DNA of 47,776 nucleotides from Elysia marginata (GCA_019649035.1 BMAT01001012.1:94581-142356), one strand, 5' to 3'; numbered from the stretch's first letter, positions 26,210-37,281 are shown. Program-made: numbers and translations. Notes: generated from the letters alone by a model not told the origin.

Positions 26210-26870
26210 ACAAGGGGCACGGCTTTCTCTCTGACAAATTACAGTCCAGTTAAAAAGATGTACCTGCCTCCACTCACAAAACCATAACTTCAACGGTTAA
26301 GAAGACTGTCTTAAATTATCACTAGGTCATTCAAGTTACAAGTCCTGAGATAGAGAGCTCTGCCGATTATATACCACCTCTCAATTAAAGTCTGCCCTTT
26401 TGGATGTGCTACATTCCTTTCCATCAGGGGTCCCTATGCATTGTGATCACTGTGGTATCTCCTGTCAGATTTAACCACCGGTCACTCCTTTATTATCTGA
26501 GGTAAGAACTCCCTCTTCAGCCGAAGAGCTGGGACAGATTTTCCTGCCCGAGTCGGCCGTTTTCACAGCTCTATCTACTTAGCCACTATCTGCTACTCTT
26601 TCTAGCTGCTCCCCTCTTCAGACATCTCCGTTACGCAAGCCCTACTGCCTCAGTATGTATTTATTCTTCTTATCTGGAGCGTTAGGTTTGGGAATCAGCG
26701 CTGGGCTCAGCAGGGAGCGCTCCCTAATTAAGTTGGAATAGGATAATCATGTGGTGTTACGAGCTTGATTCAACCCGGCTCGGAACCGGAAGGTGGAGTT
26801 AGTCCTGCGTTTTGGTGGACTTCTTTGGCTTAGACTTCTGTCTAACCTTATCCTTTTCATTTCGCAAATA
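26210..26870. promoter_or_regulatory. Candidate regulatory island with 14-bp palindrome
   Basis: A long GC-richer non-repetitive block. It includes AGGGAGCGCTCCCT at 26712-26725, a perfect palindrome, immediately followed by TAATTA (26725-26730), and several TTAAAG/ACCGG motifs. No coding frame is recognised. Confidence 0.33.
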
Positions 26871-27074
26871 GTTGTTATTATTAGCGCTTCTGCCGTTAAA
26901 TAAATTCCTTTAACATGTCTCGAAAAGTGAAAAAATTCATTTGATAATATTGAATTTTATGCAGTCCAATCTTAACTTGAATCCTCAACACAACCACAAA
27001 GCCATTAGCAAGTTTTCCTTACGCATTTTTCTTACATAGTCGAATACAAAAATGTTTAGAAAAAGACTACCAGG

Positions 27075-27330
27075 TAACAGGTTTAGCCGGTCTTGTCTAG
27101 AAGCCAATACGCTTGAGGTACGGCTCCACATCGGACCGGCGGCTGTCAGGGATTTGAGTCTGTGAGTTGGTCTGGTCCGGTGGGAAGAAAATGAGAACAT
27201 GCCCCAGACATGCTCCTGATGGGCAATTGAAATCTTATACACCTTAGCGAAGGAGATCAAAGATGGGCTTGAATTTCAAAGATTACTGCTCATTTCGGAA
27301 GCGGGGTCTGCTCTCTGGAATTTTATTGCC
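27075..27330. promoter_or_regulatory. Candidate regulatory island with p53-family-type site and paired TCF-type sites
   Basis: GAACATGCCC (27195-27204) and AGACATGCTC (27206-27215) both fit the p53-family half-site RRRCWWGYYY exactly and are separated by one base. Forty bases downstream, ATCAAAG (27256-27262) and TTCAAAG (27275-27281) fit the TCF/LEF core. The segment is GC-richer than its flanks and free of simple repeats. Confidence 0.4.
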
Positions 27331-27621
27331 GAGCTCCATTTTTTAAAACTTGAAACAAGAATATTAAAAATTTAGAGTAATATACATAAATAAACAACGA
27401 TGGTAGATTTATAAACTTGAACTTAAGAAAGTATCAACTACTTTCCTAGCTTAATAAAACTAAGCAACTAAATAAAAGATAGAACCTCGTCAAATTTGTA
27501 AGAAAAGATAACAATCGAATAGTTATTACGTTTTACTTTATCATTTTTCAAAATAAAAAGATTTGCTGCAAAGGAATATGACGATGGAAGTAATAGCAAT
27601 TATAGTGACGATAATTGATAA

Positions 27622-27834
27622 TTACTTGATATTTGATCGGTGCGGTGTTGAGATCAAATTTAACTTGATTAGTCTGGTGTTATTAGGAGCAGCTTGAGTC
27701 AACTGTTGTGGGTGACTAGCCCAGTCTTTATCGAGTTTAGCCTTGAAACTATTTAGGTTTGGAGCAGTATCCACCGAATTTGGCAATTCTTTTCATGTTG
27801 AGATGACCCTCTCATAAAAAGGTGTGCGGAATTT
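27622..27834 (-). pseudogene. Decayed non-LTR retrotransposon: C-terminal end of the reverse-transcriptase ORF
   Basis: Read on the minus strand from 27834 to a TAA at 27622-27624, this encodes 70 codons with one internal stop (TGA at 27793-27795). Conceptual fragments are KFRTPFYERVIST, then after the stop KELPNSVDTAPNLNSFKAKL, then DKDWASHPQQLTQAAPNNTR. The pattern '(F)YxRVIxTW(x)xLPxSVxxAxxLNSFKxxLDKxW' is characteristic of the extreme C-terminus of many CR1/Jockey-type and related non-LTR reverse-transcriptase polyproteins. The internal stop sits exactly where the conserved Trp is expected, consistent with a TGG to TGA change. Further upstream on the minus strand another stop follows and similarity fades, so this is a 5'-truncated, dead copy. 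The exact clade cannot be fixed by eye. Confidence 0.72.
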
Positions 27835-27839
27835 CTAGG

Positions 27840-29880
27840 CGAGTGTGGTGCTTTGTCGGCTTCAAAGATATAAATATTAGTATGATACAATGTGGATCAT
27901 AACCGTAATGCTGAAAATTATGAAAATAATCACAACATAATCAATCATTGTTATTAAGATTCTAATCTATGCCAGGTGCCTGGCAGTGGGTCAATCTTTA
28001 TTCCCAGTTTGTGCAGGCGATGTTTACTCATTTTTGACTACTGGTAGGTGGTAGACCGTCGTCAAACTCGTTCATTCATTTTTAGTGTCCCGAATTTTTT
28101 GTATTAGTTTTTTTCTCTTTTTGAAGAAGTTTACTTTTTGTTTAAATGTTCAACTCCTCTGTTTTGTCAGTTTCAGTTTTACTTATGTAATTTCGAAAGG
28201 TTTTATTGCGCTGCACCAACTTCTCCAACCGTCAGAAAAAAATAACCCAATTTGAGGAGCGGTGCGTGAAACTTGTCGCCTTTCACATCATTTAAGCCTC
28301 ACTTTATCATTATACATTTCATCATTGTGCTTTTGATAAGCGAATCGTACTGCTGCAATTCTTGAAGAAATTTAGGACAAATCATGCAGGGAACCTACCT
28401 TATTTTGTTTGTCTTACATTCGAAGCAATGCGCATTGTCACTGGCTCTATTTGAATAATATACAAAATACTGGCACTGCAGTGCAGTCTATTCTTTATAA
28501 GTCTCTGCAACTTAATCTTCGCGTTTGGAATAAGTGTGAAACTAACATCCTCGGCTGATGATTCAGCCATTTAGTGTGCACTTTAACATGCTCTCCACAG
28601 TGTGGTTTTGGAAAATATTCATTGGATTATCTGGCACGAGTCTGTAAAGATGGGGATGGAATAATGGCACAGCTCTTGGTCTTTAAAGTAAATGTCAGCT
28701 TTACTGATGAACGGATTCTTGTTGCTTATCTCAAGTCACTGACCATTGCATTAGGGCTTTTAAACCAATGAGATGTTAATTTAAAAAAAAAAAGAATCCG
28801 CTCTCTTCCCTGTCTTACTTCCTAGATAGTTAACTTTGATAACTTATTGAAATAATTTTAATCCCTTCATTGTTATGCTTAATAGGGTATGGCCTGTTAG
28901 TAAACCCCCTAACGCTTACCTCCTAAAAATATTTTTTATGAAAACTTAGTATTAAAAACTAAAAGGAACCAACGGCCGAAAAGCAACAAAAAATTGTGAA
29001 CAAACAAAGACGTGAGTGGTATCTAAAACCATACTACGGATCGTCTACATTTTTTTAATGTTCAAAAACTTCCGTTACTGTTTTTATAAAATAAAAAAAA
29101 AACATTTGCATGAAGTGTTTGACAAGGCTTTGATGAAAACGCGCTTGATACAGCTGGTTCTCTGATGTGGTCTGAATCAAAGAGTTCATGTACGCCTCAT
29201 TGAGCATCCTTCACTTTTGACATAATTAGCTTTCCTCTTGATGTTATTTTTTCTGGAAACATCTCGATTACTTCTTGAATTAATCCAAATATGCTTGAAC
29301 TCTAATGGAGAGCGATGGCTTCAGAAAGAGATTAAGAGAGGAAGAATTTATAGTTGTCTAATTTTTCTCTAAAAATAAAAGGAGAGAGGTTAACATATGC
29401 AATTAAGGATCTGTGTCTTGCGCTTTTCCTTCCTAATATATTTTACTTAGAAGTTCTGCTGAGTACTTTTAAGTTTATTTTTAAATTCTTAATTTTGAGT
29501 TATAATGAAATAAGAGGCTAAAGTATGTGAGAGCTACGGACCGAAGGGGTAAGCTGATGGCTTGGAAAAGGGCGAGGGAATGCGGTCGAGGTTTAACGCA
29601 TGGCTATATAAAACTTTTAAAAGAGGGTTTGTAGTCCAGAAGGCAAAGAAGTAGGCTTGCCAGGAAATAGAGGGAAACCTCGACAAGGGATACGTAGATA
29701 CGGAACTGTAACAATCAATGGTTTTATGTGGTAAGGCTTTGAAGAAGAATGAGTTAACTTTTTTTAAAGTTAAAGATTTCTAGACACAAGCAATAATTTG
29801 ACGCTGTAATATTCCAATATTTAAAACGAAGAGGTTTTGTTGAGTCTTGGTAGTGACTTTTCCATGATTTGTGACCGCGA
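27840..29880. other. AT-rich stretch, nothing firmly recognised
   Basis: It starts with the degraded upstream part of the retrotransposon remnant. It then holds scattered short frames (28574-28771) without family resemblance and poly-A patches. Confidence 0.5.
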
Positions 29881-29884
29881 GAGA

Positions 29885-30095
29885 AGGATCATACTGAGTC
29901 TTGTGGAAAACTCAAATGATGGAGAGGGTCAATATTTGTCTCCTGTCCCTGATGGAATGCGCTGACCCTGTGAAGTGTGAATGGCAAGAGCTATCCCCCG
30001 ACCCGGCACGGCACGGCCCCGGTGACCAGGACGCGTCTTCCTTGCTGTCCCTGAACAAATACGCCTACATACGCCATCATTAAGATTGTTAAGAG
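29885..30095 (+). other. GC-rich segment with a 60-codon open frame of unknown status
   Basis: The frame 29901-30083 encodes a mixed-composition peptide (for example MECADPVKCEWQELSPDPAR) quite unlike the AT-driven frames around it. I recognise no domain. It could be a small exon, a non-coding regulatory island or chance. No strong flanking splice sites are evident. The following 30100-31070 is AT-rich and unrecognised. Confidence 0.2.
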
Positions 30096-31130
30096 TAGGC
30101 TAAATACTTGGCGATTAAGCAAGATTTAACCATTGCCAGGCTAATCTTTGGAGTATTAGTAGTGCTTTTCAAAGAACGAAGAGTTTGAAGTTAGGTTGAC
30201 AATATCTCTTGAACTTTTAATTTTTTTCTGGCTGTGTTCATGACAGGGTAGAAGCGGACCGGTAAAAATAAAGTCATAGTTTGAAAATGATTATGCGAGT
30301 ATCTCCTCCGCTTACTTCTTTCTCAGAATGAAAACATCTAATTCAGTTTAGGTTAGACATAAGTGCCATAGAGTGTTAATCATTTGAAATAACAAAACGG
30401 GATGCAAAGTCTCGAGCAGTTGTAACTCCATAACTTTTGCGTATTCTTGGGAAAAATTACATGGCCACGGTCTTTAATTTTTACCGGCGATGACAAAGTC
30501 ATATAAATCAAAAATGTTTTTGAAAAGTCTCATGTGCACTGTAAACTCCAGCTCATCATATTTTCTCTTTCTCCATTTCATTGCCTTTTAAAACTCTATC
30601 TTCACGTAAGAAGGGAATCACTTCAATGCATTTTGAATATTCTTCAGTAGTCTTTTATAGTCAAGTTTACCCCTAATATGCAGTTTTTATATTGTAAAGT
30701 CTTTTTGTTTTATAATAGAATGGGAAATACAAAAACCTCATTGAAATACTTGCAGTGAACAATTGAAGCTGACTTGGAGATGGACAAATTAAAAATATAC
30801 CAAAGTGTTGAAGAATTGGATTACATTTGAACTATTCAGTAATTGAGATTGGGACAGCTCTTATATTTTAAGCTAATTGCCCCTAAGTTTATAAACAAAT
30901 TGAATGGAAGCAGCAGGGATGTTGCATGCCAAAGTGCCTTTATCTCCAGTCTAAAGAGGGATGGGGGATGTGGACGTGTTAACTTGTCAGGTTGGCGGGG
31001 GCAAATCGTTCAAGGCAGCACTCACTTGGGTAATAAGGCATCCAAGGAGTAATGAATTCACATTAATATCGAGGCGATATTTCTCAGTCCTTCTCTCACT
31101 CTATTTCGAGTCTTCTGTTTGTTCCTCTTT

Positions 31131-31134
31131 TTTT

Positions 31135-31194
<60 letters not shown>

Positions 31195-31537
31195 TCTTTC
31201 TCTTTGTCTCTGTCTGTCTGTCTCTGTCGGTCTCTGTCTGTATGTCTGTCTCTCTTTCTCTGTCTGTCTATCTGTCTCTCTCTCTTTTTCTTTCTGTGTT
31301 TCTATCTGTCTGTATGTCTCTGTCTGCCTATCTCTGTCTGTCTCTGTCTGTCTGTCTCTCTTTCTCTCTGTCTGTCTGTCTCTTTCTCTCTGTGTGTCTC
31401 TGTCTGTCTCTCTTTCTTTCTCTGTCTGTCTCTTTTTTCTCTTTCTGTGTCTCTGTCTGTCTGTATTTCTGTCTCTGTCTGTCTGTCTCTCTATCTGTCT
31501 CTGTTTCTCTGTCTCTCTCTTTCTCTCTCTCTTACAC
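31131..31537. repeat. Long (TC)n/(TCTG)n polypyrimidine microsatellite, about 400 bp
   Basis: Nearly uninterrupted TC and TCTG units, with occasional TCTA and TTTC. The large Ser/Leu/Cys frames on + and Arg/Glu/Gln frames on - are repeat artefacts. A mirror-symmetric homopyrimidine run (31135-31190) could adopt triplex DNA. Confidence 0.97.
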
Positions 31538-31559
31538 AAACCCTCACTTAACTTAAAAA

Positions 31560-32990
31560 TCCATTACCTGAAAAGATAAATGTTATGAAAATGAAAATGC
31601 GCCGAACAAGACACAAACAAATATCCAGAGCAAAATAATTCAAAGAAACACAAAAAGGACATGTTGTCAAATGATAAGAAAAAAAATAATGGAATTTTCA
31701 ATACTTTTAATCTTTGCTATGGTTTTAAACAGTTAAGAATTGCCAATAGGAGTTCTCTTCTTTCGGCGTGAGCTCTGACTATGAAAATGATTGAGAAAAA
31801 GAAAGAAAGTAAAACAGTTCGCTGTCAGGTATTAATTTACACGTCTCAATTATAAGACAAATAAATTGCGCTCAAGGTTAAACTATTGCACAGCGTTTAT
31901 GGTAAACAGATGCAGTTCAATAAGTTTTTAGCATCTAACCAACTTTAGTCGCCTTGCTATCAGGACATCTCGTAAACAGAATTTTTTTCGGTACAAAAGT
32001 TAAAATGTTCTGTTTCGTGTAGAATAATTTTATTATACACACGAATTTTAAAGTCTCTTTGCAAATCTGTTTTAATGCTCTTGTGCTGAATGAGACACAA
32101 ATAAATATTGAGATAATCCCGCGTACAAGTTAAAAGGCAAAGTACAGCTAAATACCTTTTAAGCACAAAGCAAGGACAGGTTGAAAGAGAGAAAAATGTA
32201 ATCATTGAAAATAGTGAGTATATTGAAAAACACAAAGAAGCCATGGTAAAACAAAATGGAACAAAGTTTAGAAATGTTTAGGAGGGTCCCAGCTGCCAGT
32301 GGCTGCTTGGAGGTGTGAAGCAATTTGATGGGACAGCTTTGGGAATGGGAACAAAAGAAAACGCCTAGCTGGAGAAATTAGGGGCGGAAAACTGTTGGTG
32401 CTGGTGAGTAGATGATGAATAAGAGATTTTCAAAATACTAACTTAATAGAAGAAAAACCACAACTTAAGTGTATAGTTTGTGTGTGTAAGTGTTTGTGTG
32501 ATTTTGTAAGAGGTGAGGAGAGACGATTACTGTTATCTTAATTGTTATGGTTTATAACCAATAGGCTTCTCCAGAGTTTTTTTTATTTTATTTTTATTTT
32601 TTTTTGGGGGGGGGGTTCGTTTTTTTTTTAAATAATCTTTTCAATTTAATCCAAGATTGATTTGGTGTTAGATTATATATAACCAAATTGAATTTTGTAA
32701 GAAATTCAGACCTATGGTTTAGATATCCTTAAACCTTCTAAAACAGTTGAAAAAAGTCAATTTATACAACTATTTTTCAACTCTATAATCGTGGACGGTA
32801 AAATCTTAAATATCAACAGTATTTCAATATTTACGTAAAAGACAGCTCGATTTTACGAAGAGATATTTTCTCTAAAAAATTTCCCCTTGGATAGGTTAAA
32901 GGGGGAGAGGGTGAGGTCTAACCTTATTATTGTCTGAATGACCAATGTGCCTCAGCGCACAATATTTGTGAGAGTATAGGAAAACGGGTG
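31560..32990. other. AT-rich stretch, nothing recognised
   Basis: A T-rich run ends in ten G residues at 32606-32615. The 94-codon minus-strand frame at 31960-32244 has no family resemblance. Confidence 0.5.
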
Positions 32991-32999
32991 GGTGCAGGG

Positions 33000-33200
33000 A
33001 TAAAAAGCCAAATTCCGTGATGCTACCAGCCATCAGGGTTTGGGGACGGAGGAGAATCTGAAATGTCTCACGACAAGTTATCTCCCTTGAGATGCCACCG
33101 GAAACGATGAACCGTTCTCGAGTTAGATTGAAATCTCGAAATTATTTTGGTCGGTGTAATTAAGTTTTATGGGTTAATTTGCCGGGCGTTTCCTCCGCGT
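33000..33200. promoter_or_regulatory. Weak regulatory-looking segment
   Basis: Mixed GC content with gtgtaattaagttttatggg (homeodomain/HOX-type ATTA and TTTATGG) near 33155-33174. Composition-based call. Confidence 0.22.
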
Positions 33201-33309
33201 TGGCTTGGGAGTCGTTATGAATTGAGAGAGAAGTAATGTGAGAATGATATAGAGGCAAAGGGCGAAACTACTAGAAAAAAGGAAAATAGAGGGAGTGGGA
33301 AGAAATCGA

Positions 33310-33600
33310 AGCACTGTAAAAGCTGAACAGTGGAGATCATTGCCCCTCCGATCTTTTGCCTTCTTGTGTTGGATGCGAAAAGCTGGGGAATTCCCTTGGC
33401 TCTCTAAGACAATACACTTTTCAATCCCAGGCTCAATCATGGGTGAATTGTTAGGTCGGCACTTGGCCGGTGTGATGGGGTACCATTTGCATACTGGTCG
33501 GTTTGATGGACTCAGTCTGGCACCAGGTCTGAAGCTAGTCCATCACCCGGTGATGAGGGAATGAAGGCAATATCACTCTACTCGCTACTGCTTCTTCTCC
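33310..33600. promoter_or_regulatory. Candidate regulatory island with POU octamer
   Basis: ATTTGCAT, a perfect octamer, lies at 33485-33492 within a GC-richer, non-repetitive block that also has atcattgcccctccgatctt and repeated ggtcggcact/ggtcggtttgat motifs. The open frame 33295-33564 has no recognised domain. From 33610 to 35080 only AT-rich DNA is seen. Confidence 0.33.
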
Positions 33601-35085
33601 CCCATCACCTTTGGATATCTGCGGGATTCTATGTGTGTGATACTGACATTATGATCTTTGGTGAGCACGATAACAGAGCGCTCTCATTATAACAAGTTTC
33701 GCTGCCGTGGCCCTATAATTGCATTGAGGTGGGGTACTAATGCAAACAATGACCTTTTCTAAGAAAATGTATTCAGCAAAAAATAGCAATAGTTTAAGGC
33801 ACTGCAATCAGAAGAAACGATGCACGCAACAAGAAAGAGAAACAAAACATAACAAACAAGGCAAAGAAAGAATAGACGTTTAAAATCCATCCTTAATGTT
33901 GCATCAAAAGTTATGGCAGAGATCGCTGGTGACAAATTCAAAATGTTATTTACAAACGTTTCATACGCATTGAATAAGAATTAATCCTGTTTTAAACCAG
34001 GACAAACTCTTTAAAAAACAACAATCTCTTCTTATGCGTCCAGGGACGCGAAATGTTTCTTTCATAAATTTACCTCTCTGTTTTTCGGACACGTTTATAT
34101 GATAGGCCTAATTTCAATCATTTATAAATGCACGAGTCTTCCACATGAAACGCAATTTTATAACAATTTCCAGCACAGGAAAATGTCTCCGTGAGTTTAA
34201 TAGAAACCTTATAAGTGCAATAATTACTCATTTAAAACGTTCTCTCATATACTCTAATGTTATTTCAGCTGTTTTGCAAAATAACGAAAAAGACTGTAAA
34301 AATTAACAAAAGCAATAAAACTCCAAGGGTCAGGACAAGCAGCGGTTACGTGCCCTTGACATGATTTTACTCCTAACAGTCAAGGCCAGATGAAAAGAAA
34401 AATTAGATAATATATAATAGAACAATTGTCTGTGTTACAAAACCTGTCGAACAATTACTAACAAAATCTGACTTAGTGCCCATCTTCTACATTATTACTA
34501 TTTGGTGAACAGATTTTCCTTCCTCACCGATTAAAAACAACTCAGATAACTCCTGGCTCAGTTTTAAAGCTAACTTGAACCAAAGCACCACGTATCTTAA
34601 TGTATCAAACTACTGCAGGCCGCCATCTGGAACAGGTCATTGCGGCGGTATAATCAAATCATACTCATTACATTTCTTTCTTGCTTCATTTCTTTTGACG
34701 TGCAGCTGTTGAAACTTTTTAAAATAAAACGCAAGCGTGATTTAAAAATTAAAAAAAAACTACTTGTGATAACTCTATCTAGAATGTTCTTTTCTTTTCG
34801 TTTTGCTTTTCAATTTCCTCAAGGACTATGCACCCTGACAAGCCTATTTAAACTTTTGTAAAGAATTCTTGCATTTTTTTCGCTAGTCTCTACTTTGTAT
34901 GTATACATGTATTAAAATCGTTTTTGCTGTTTCATGTTGATTTCTCGCCATTTGGCAAGCCACACCTCTTTCATTCTCTCTTTCTCCTATTTATTTTGGC
35001 TTGCTTTTGTTCTTTATTTCGTCTGTCGCTCTCTTCTTTTTCTCTACCTTAATGGGTTTTTTTTTCTGATTGCTTGAACTCCGCC

Positions 35086-35096
35086 CCCTCTCTGTC

Positions 35097-35133
<37 letters not shown>

Positions 35134-35168
35134 GTATGTCTGTCTGTCTGTCTGTCTCTCTCTGTCTC

Positions 35169-35224
<56 letters not shown>
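35086..35224. repeat. (TCTG)n/(TC)n microsatellite
   Basis: Alternating TCTG and TC runs ending in a pure (TC)n tract of about 30 bp. It directly abuts the island that follows. Confidence 0.96.
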
Positions 35225-35226
<2 letters not shown>

Positions 35227-35227
35227 T

Positions 35228-35520
35228 CACCTCCGCACACCGACCTTGCCGCGCCTGTTAAAATTGAATTAATGCCGGGCAGAATGTGAGATGGGTAGCG
35301 GAGCCGACTCACAGCCTCCCGATTGGCTAGGCAGACCATCCATCTCAGGCCAACTCATCACAAATTTTGATGCGCGCCTGTTAAAACAATCCTGCAGGGG
35401 AATTAATCAGCCCGCTTGTTGGGCACGATTTCACGCCGTGTCGCGCGGCCGTATCAACACATCGCCGTTCCGGACGCTCACCAGCCCGGCCTTCTGCTAA
35501 TAGCTGGCCTGCGGGAAAAA
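35228..35520. promoter_or_regulatory. Candidate enhancer island with duplicated CGCGCCTGTTAAAA module
   Basis: This is the GC-rich island closest upstream of the first visible ARID exon. The 14-mer CGCGCCTGTTAAAA occurs at 35250-35263 and again at 35373-35386. Each copy is followed by GAATTAAT (35266-35273 and 35400-35407). It also holds a CCAAT-type attggct near 35321 and ATTTCACGCCG at 35428-35438, shared with the island at 5.8 kb. The paired architecture suggests a functional regulatory element. Confidence 0.42.
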
Positions 35521-35606
35521 CACCGATATTTATACGGGGTTTAGAAACCGACACTAGAATACGGTAGTTTTAATGATAGGTGTACTTTTTTTTTAAATCT
35601 GTGCCC

Positions 35607-35656
35607 GTCTCTCTCTCTCTGTCTCTTACTCTTTCTCTCTCTCCCTCTATCTCTAG
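35607..35656. repeat. Short (TC)n microsatellite
   Basis: An interrupted run of TC and TCTG units. The AT-rich DNA from 35660 to 36760 shows nothing else. Confidence 0.85.
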
Positions 35657-36769
35657 CCTTTTAAGTGATAAATTATCCTATACTCGCCAAAACTATTGCC
35701 TTTAGGTTAATTCTTATTATGATAACAAGTTAACGTTTTTCTTTTTCAAAACTGCAATTAAACTTAAGAATAAATAAATTATGTAAGATATATTCTGTAA
35801 GATATTAAGGAAGTTGAACAGGGTAAGAATCATCATTCATTTCTTGAAGAAAAAACATTTTCGCCCGGAACAGATATATTGTAGGAGTATTCAGGCTGGT
35901 CAGGAATTACTTTCACCGTCAGTACAGTTTCGTCCATTTCCCCAATTATTGACGGGTGTTTTGTTATGATAATAAATTTTTAAGCCAAACCTTCTAAACT
36001 TCCCGAGATGGCTTTTTCCCTCTCATAAGCCTATATTGAACTGGAAAACGACGCACTGACTGGCAGTTTAAGCTACCAAAATTCATGTAGATCTATGTGT
36101 GTTGTGAGGAACTTTACAGGATTTGTTTTGATGTTTAGGAGTGGTGTAAGTGACGCCCAAGTATGTTTTTCCCAACAGTACTAATTCTACGAGAGAATGA
36201 ATAGTGGCCTTGCTCATCAGTAGGTGATAGAAGATTTCTGAAACTTTCAACTGCAATAATGAAAACTAAACAGTAACAACTTCAAATATAAAATCTTGGC
36301 ATTTTAAAATCTTTTTGAGAATAATGGGTCATGTACTTGAAGATTTTACTTCTGCGACATCTTTTGAAATTGACTTTGATTTTCAACAACATGCAAATGA
36401 TACTTGAAAGAATTTTTCATGGCAAAATACAATTCTTACAAAGTTTGTTTATGAACCGTTAGTTTAACCGCAAAGTTACCGGTTAGGGGTACAGAAAAAT
36501 GTTGTAGAATAAAATAAAACGTGCAGCCACCATGATCTTTTACAAATTTTACTAAGATTTATTGAAAATGTTAAAAAAAAAATACTTCATCGTGTTTATA
36601 AACCAGTAATAATTATTAGATCTTTATCATGCTTTATCATGAAATTAGTCTGTCTAACTAAAAAATTTGCTCGGCAATGAGTTAATTGCATAATTTATTG
36701 AGTCTAACCCCTTCTATGCTTACGAAACTACCACACTGAGCCCGGCCTTGACTGCGACCCATTCATTGA

Positions 36770-36855
36770 TCACTTCGGTAGTTCCTTCGTAGTCTGGTTG
36801 TAGGGATCAGACTTCCGGACCAAGAGATTTCTGTGTCAATTCTCGGCTCAACTAG
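36770..36855 (+). repeat. Degenerate tRNA-derived SINE-like piece
   Basis: An A-box-like tagtctggttgtagggatc is followed by ccggaccaagagatttc and a decayed B-box-like gtgtcaattctcggc. The overall arrangement resembles the tRNA-related head of many invertebrate SINEs. It sits about 240 bp upstream of an ARID3 exon. Confidence 0.35.
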
Positions 36856-37097
36856 TTGATGTTTAACCTTATGAAAAGTACTGATACGTTAAATAAGTAT
36901 AAGGCTTTGTGCAATGACAGTTCATGTCAGAATGCTAAAGTGGCAGGCTGTTTTATTGCATCTCACCTGTTTTCCAAAAGGTATAGCGATATGCCACGGC
37001 AAACCGAGAAGTCAATTCAAAGTACTAATGACATTTTTAATAGACGATGTATAAAGATATTTTTATATTTTTAACGATGGTTTTTTTCTGTCTCCAG

Positions 37098-37281
37098 GCA
37101 CGCCAGTGAACCGAATTCCTATTATGGCGAAACAGACGTTGGACCTGTACGAGTTGTTCCGCCTGGTGGTCTCCAAGGGAGGTCTGGTGGAAGTCATCAA
37201 CAAGAAGCTGTGGAGGGAGATCACCAAAGGTCTCAACCTGCCTTCTTCCATCACCAGCGCCGCGTTCACACTGAGGACACA
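37098..37281 (+). CDS. ARID3: ARID3 coding exon: ARID DNA-binding domain, central part
   Basis: The exon encodes 60 full codons from TPVNRIPIMAKQTLDLYE through KGLNLPSSITSAAFTLRT, plus split codons at both ends. This is the diagnostic middle of the ARID domain of the ARID3/Dri subfamily: the loop after the first helices, then GGLVEVINKKLWREITKGLN and the recognition-helix region SSITSAAFTLR. The acceptor is a long T-rich tract ending in ctgtctccag. The donor is gtaagg at 37282. The first two bases (gc) complete a Gly codon whose G lies in the preceding exon, matching the family's KRGTP. The final CA completes Gln with the A of the next exon, restoring the invariant RTQYMKYLYPYEC. Overlapping minus-strand open frames are antisense shadows. 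No key family residue appears missing. Confidence 0.96.

Noticed and set aside
30961-31579. Long Ser/Leu/Cys-rich + frames and Arg/Glu-rich - frames
   Set aside because: They are translations of the (TC)n/(TCTG)n microsatellite. No non-repeat coding content.
34991-35339. Minus-strand Arg/Glu/Thr-rich and plus-strand Ser/Val/Cys-rich frames
   Set aside because: Artefacts of the (TCTG)n/(TC)n tract.
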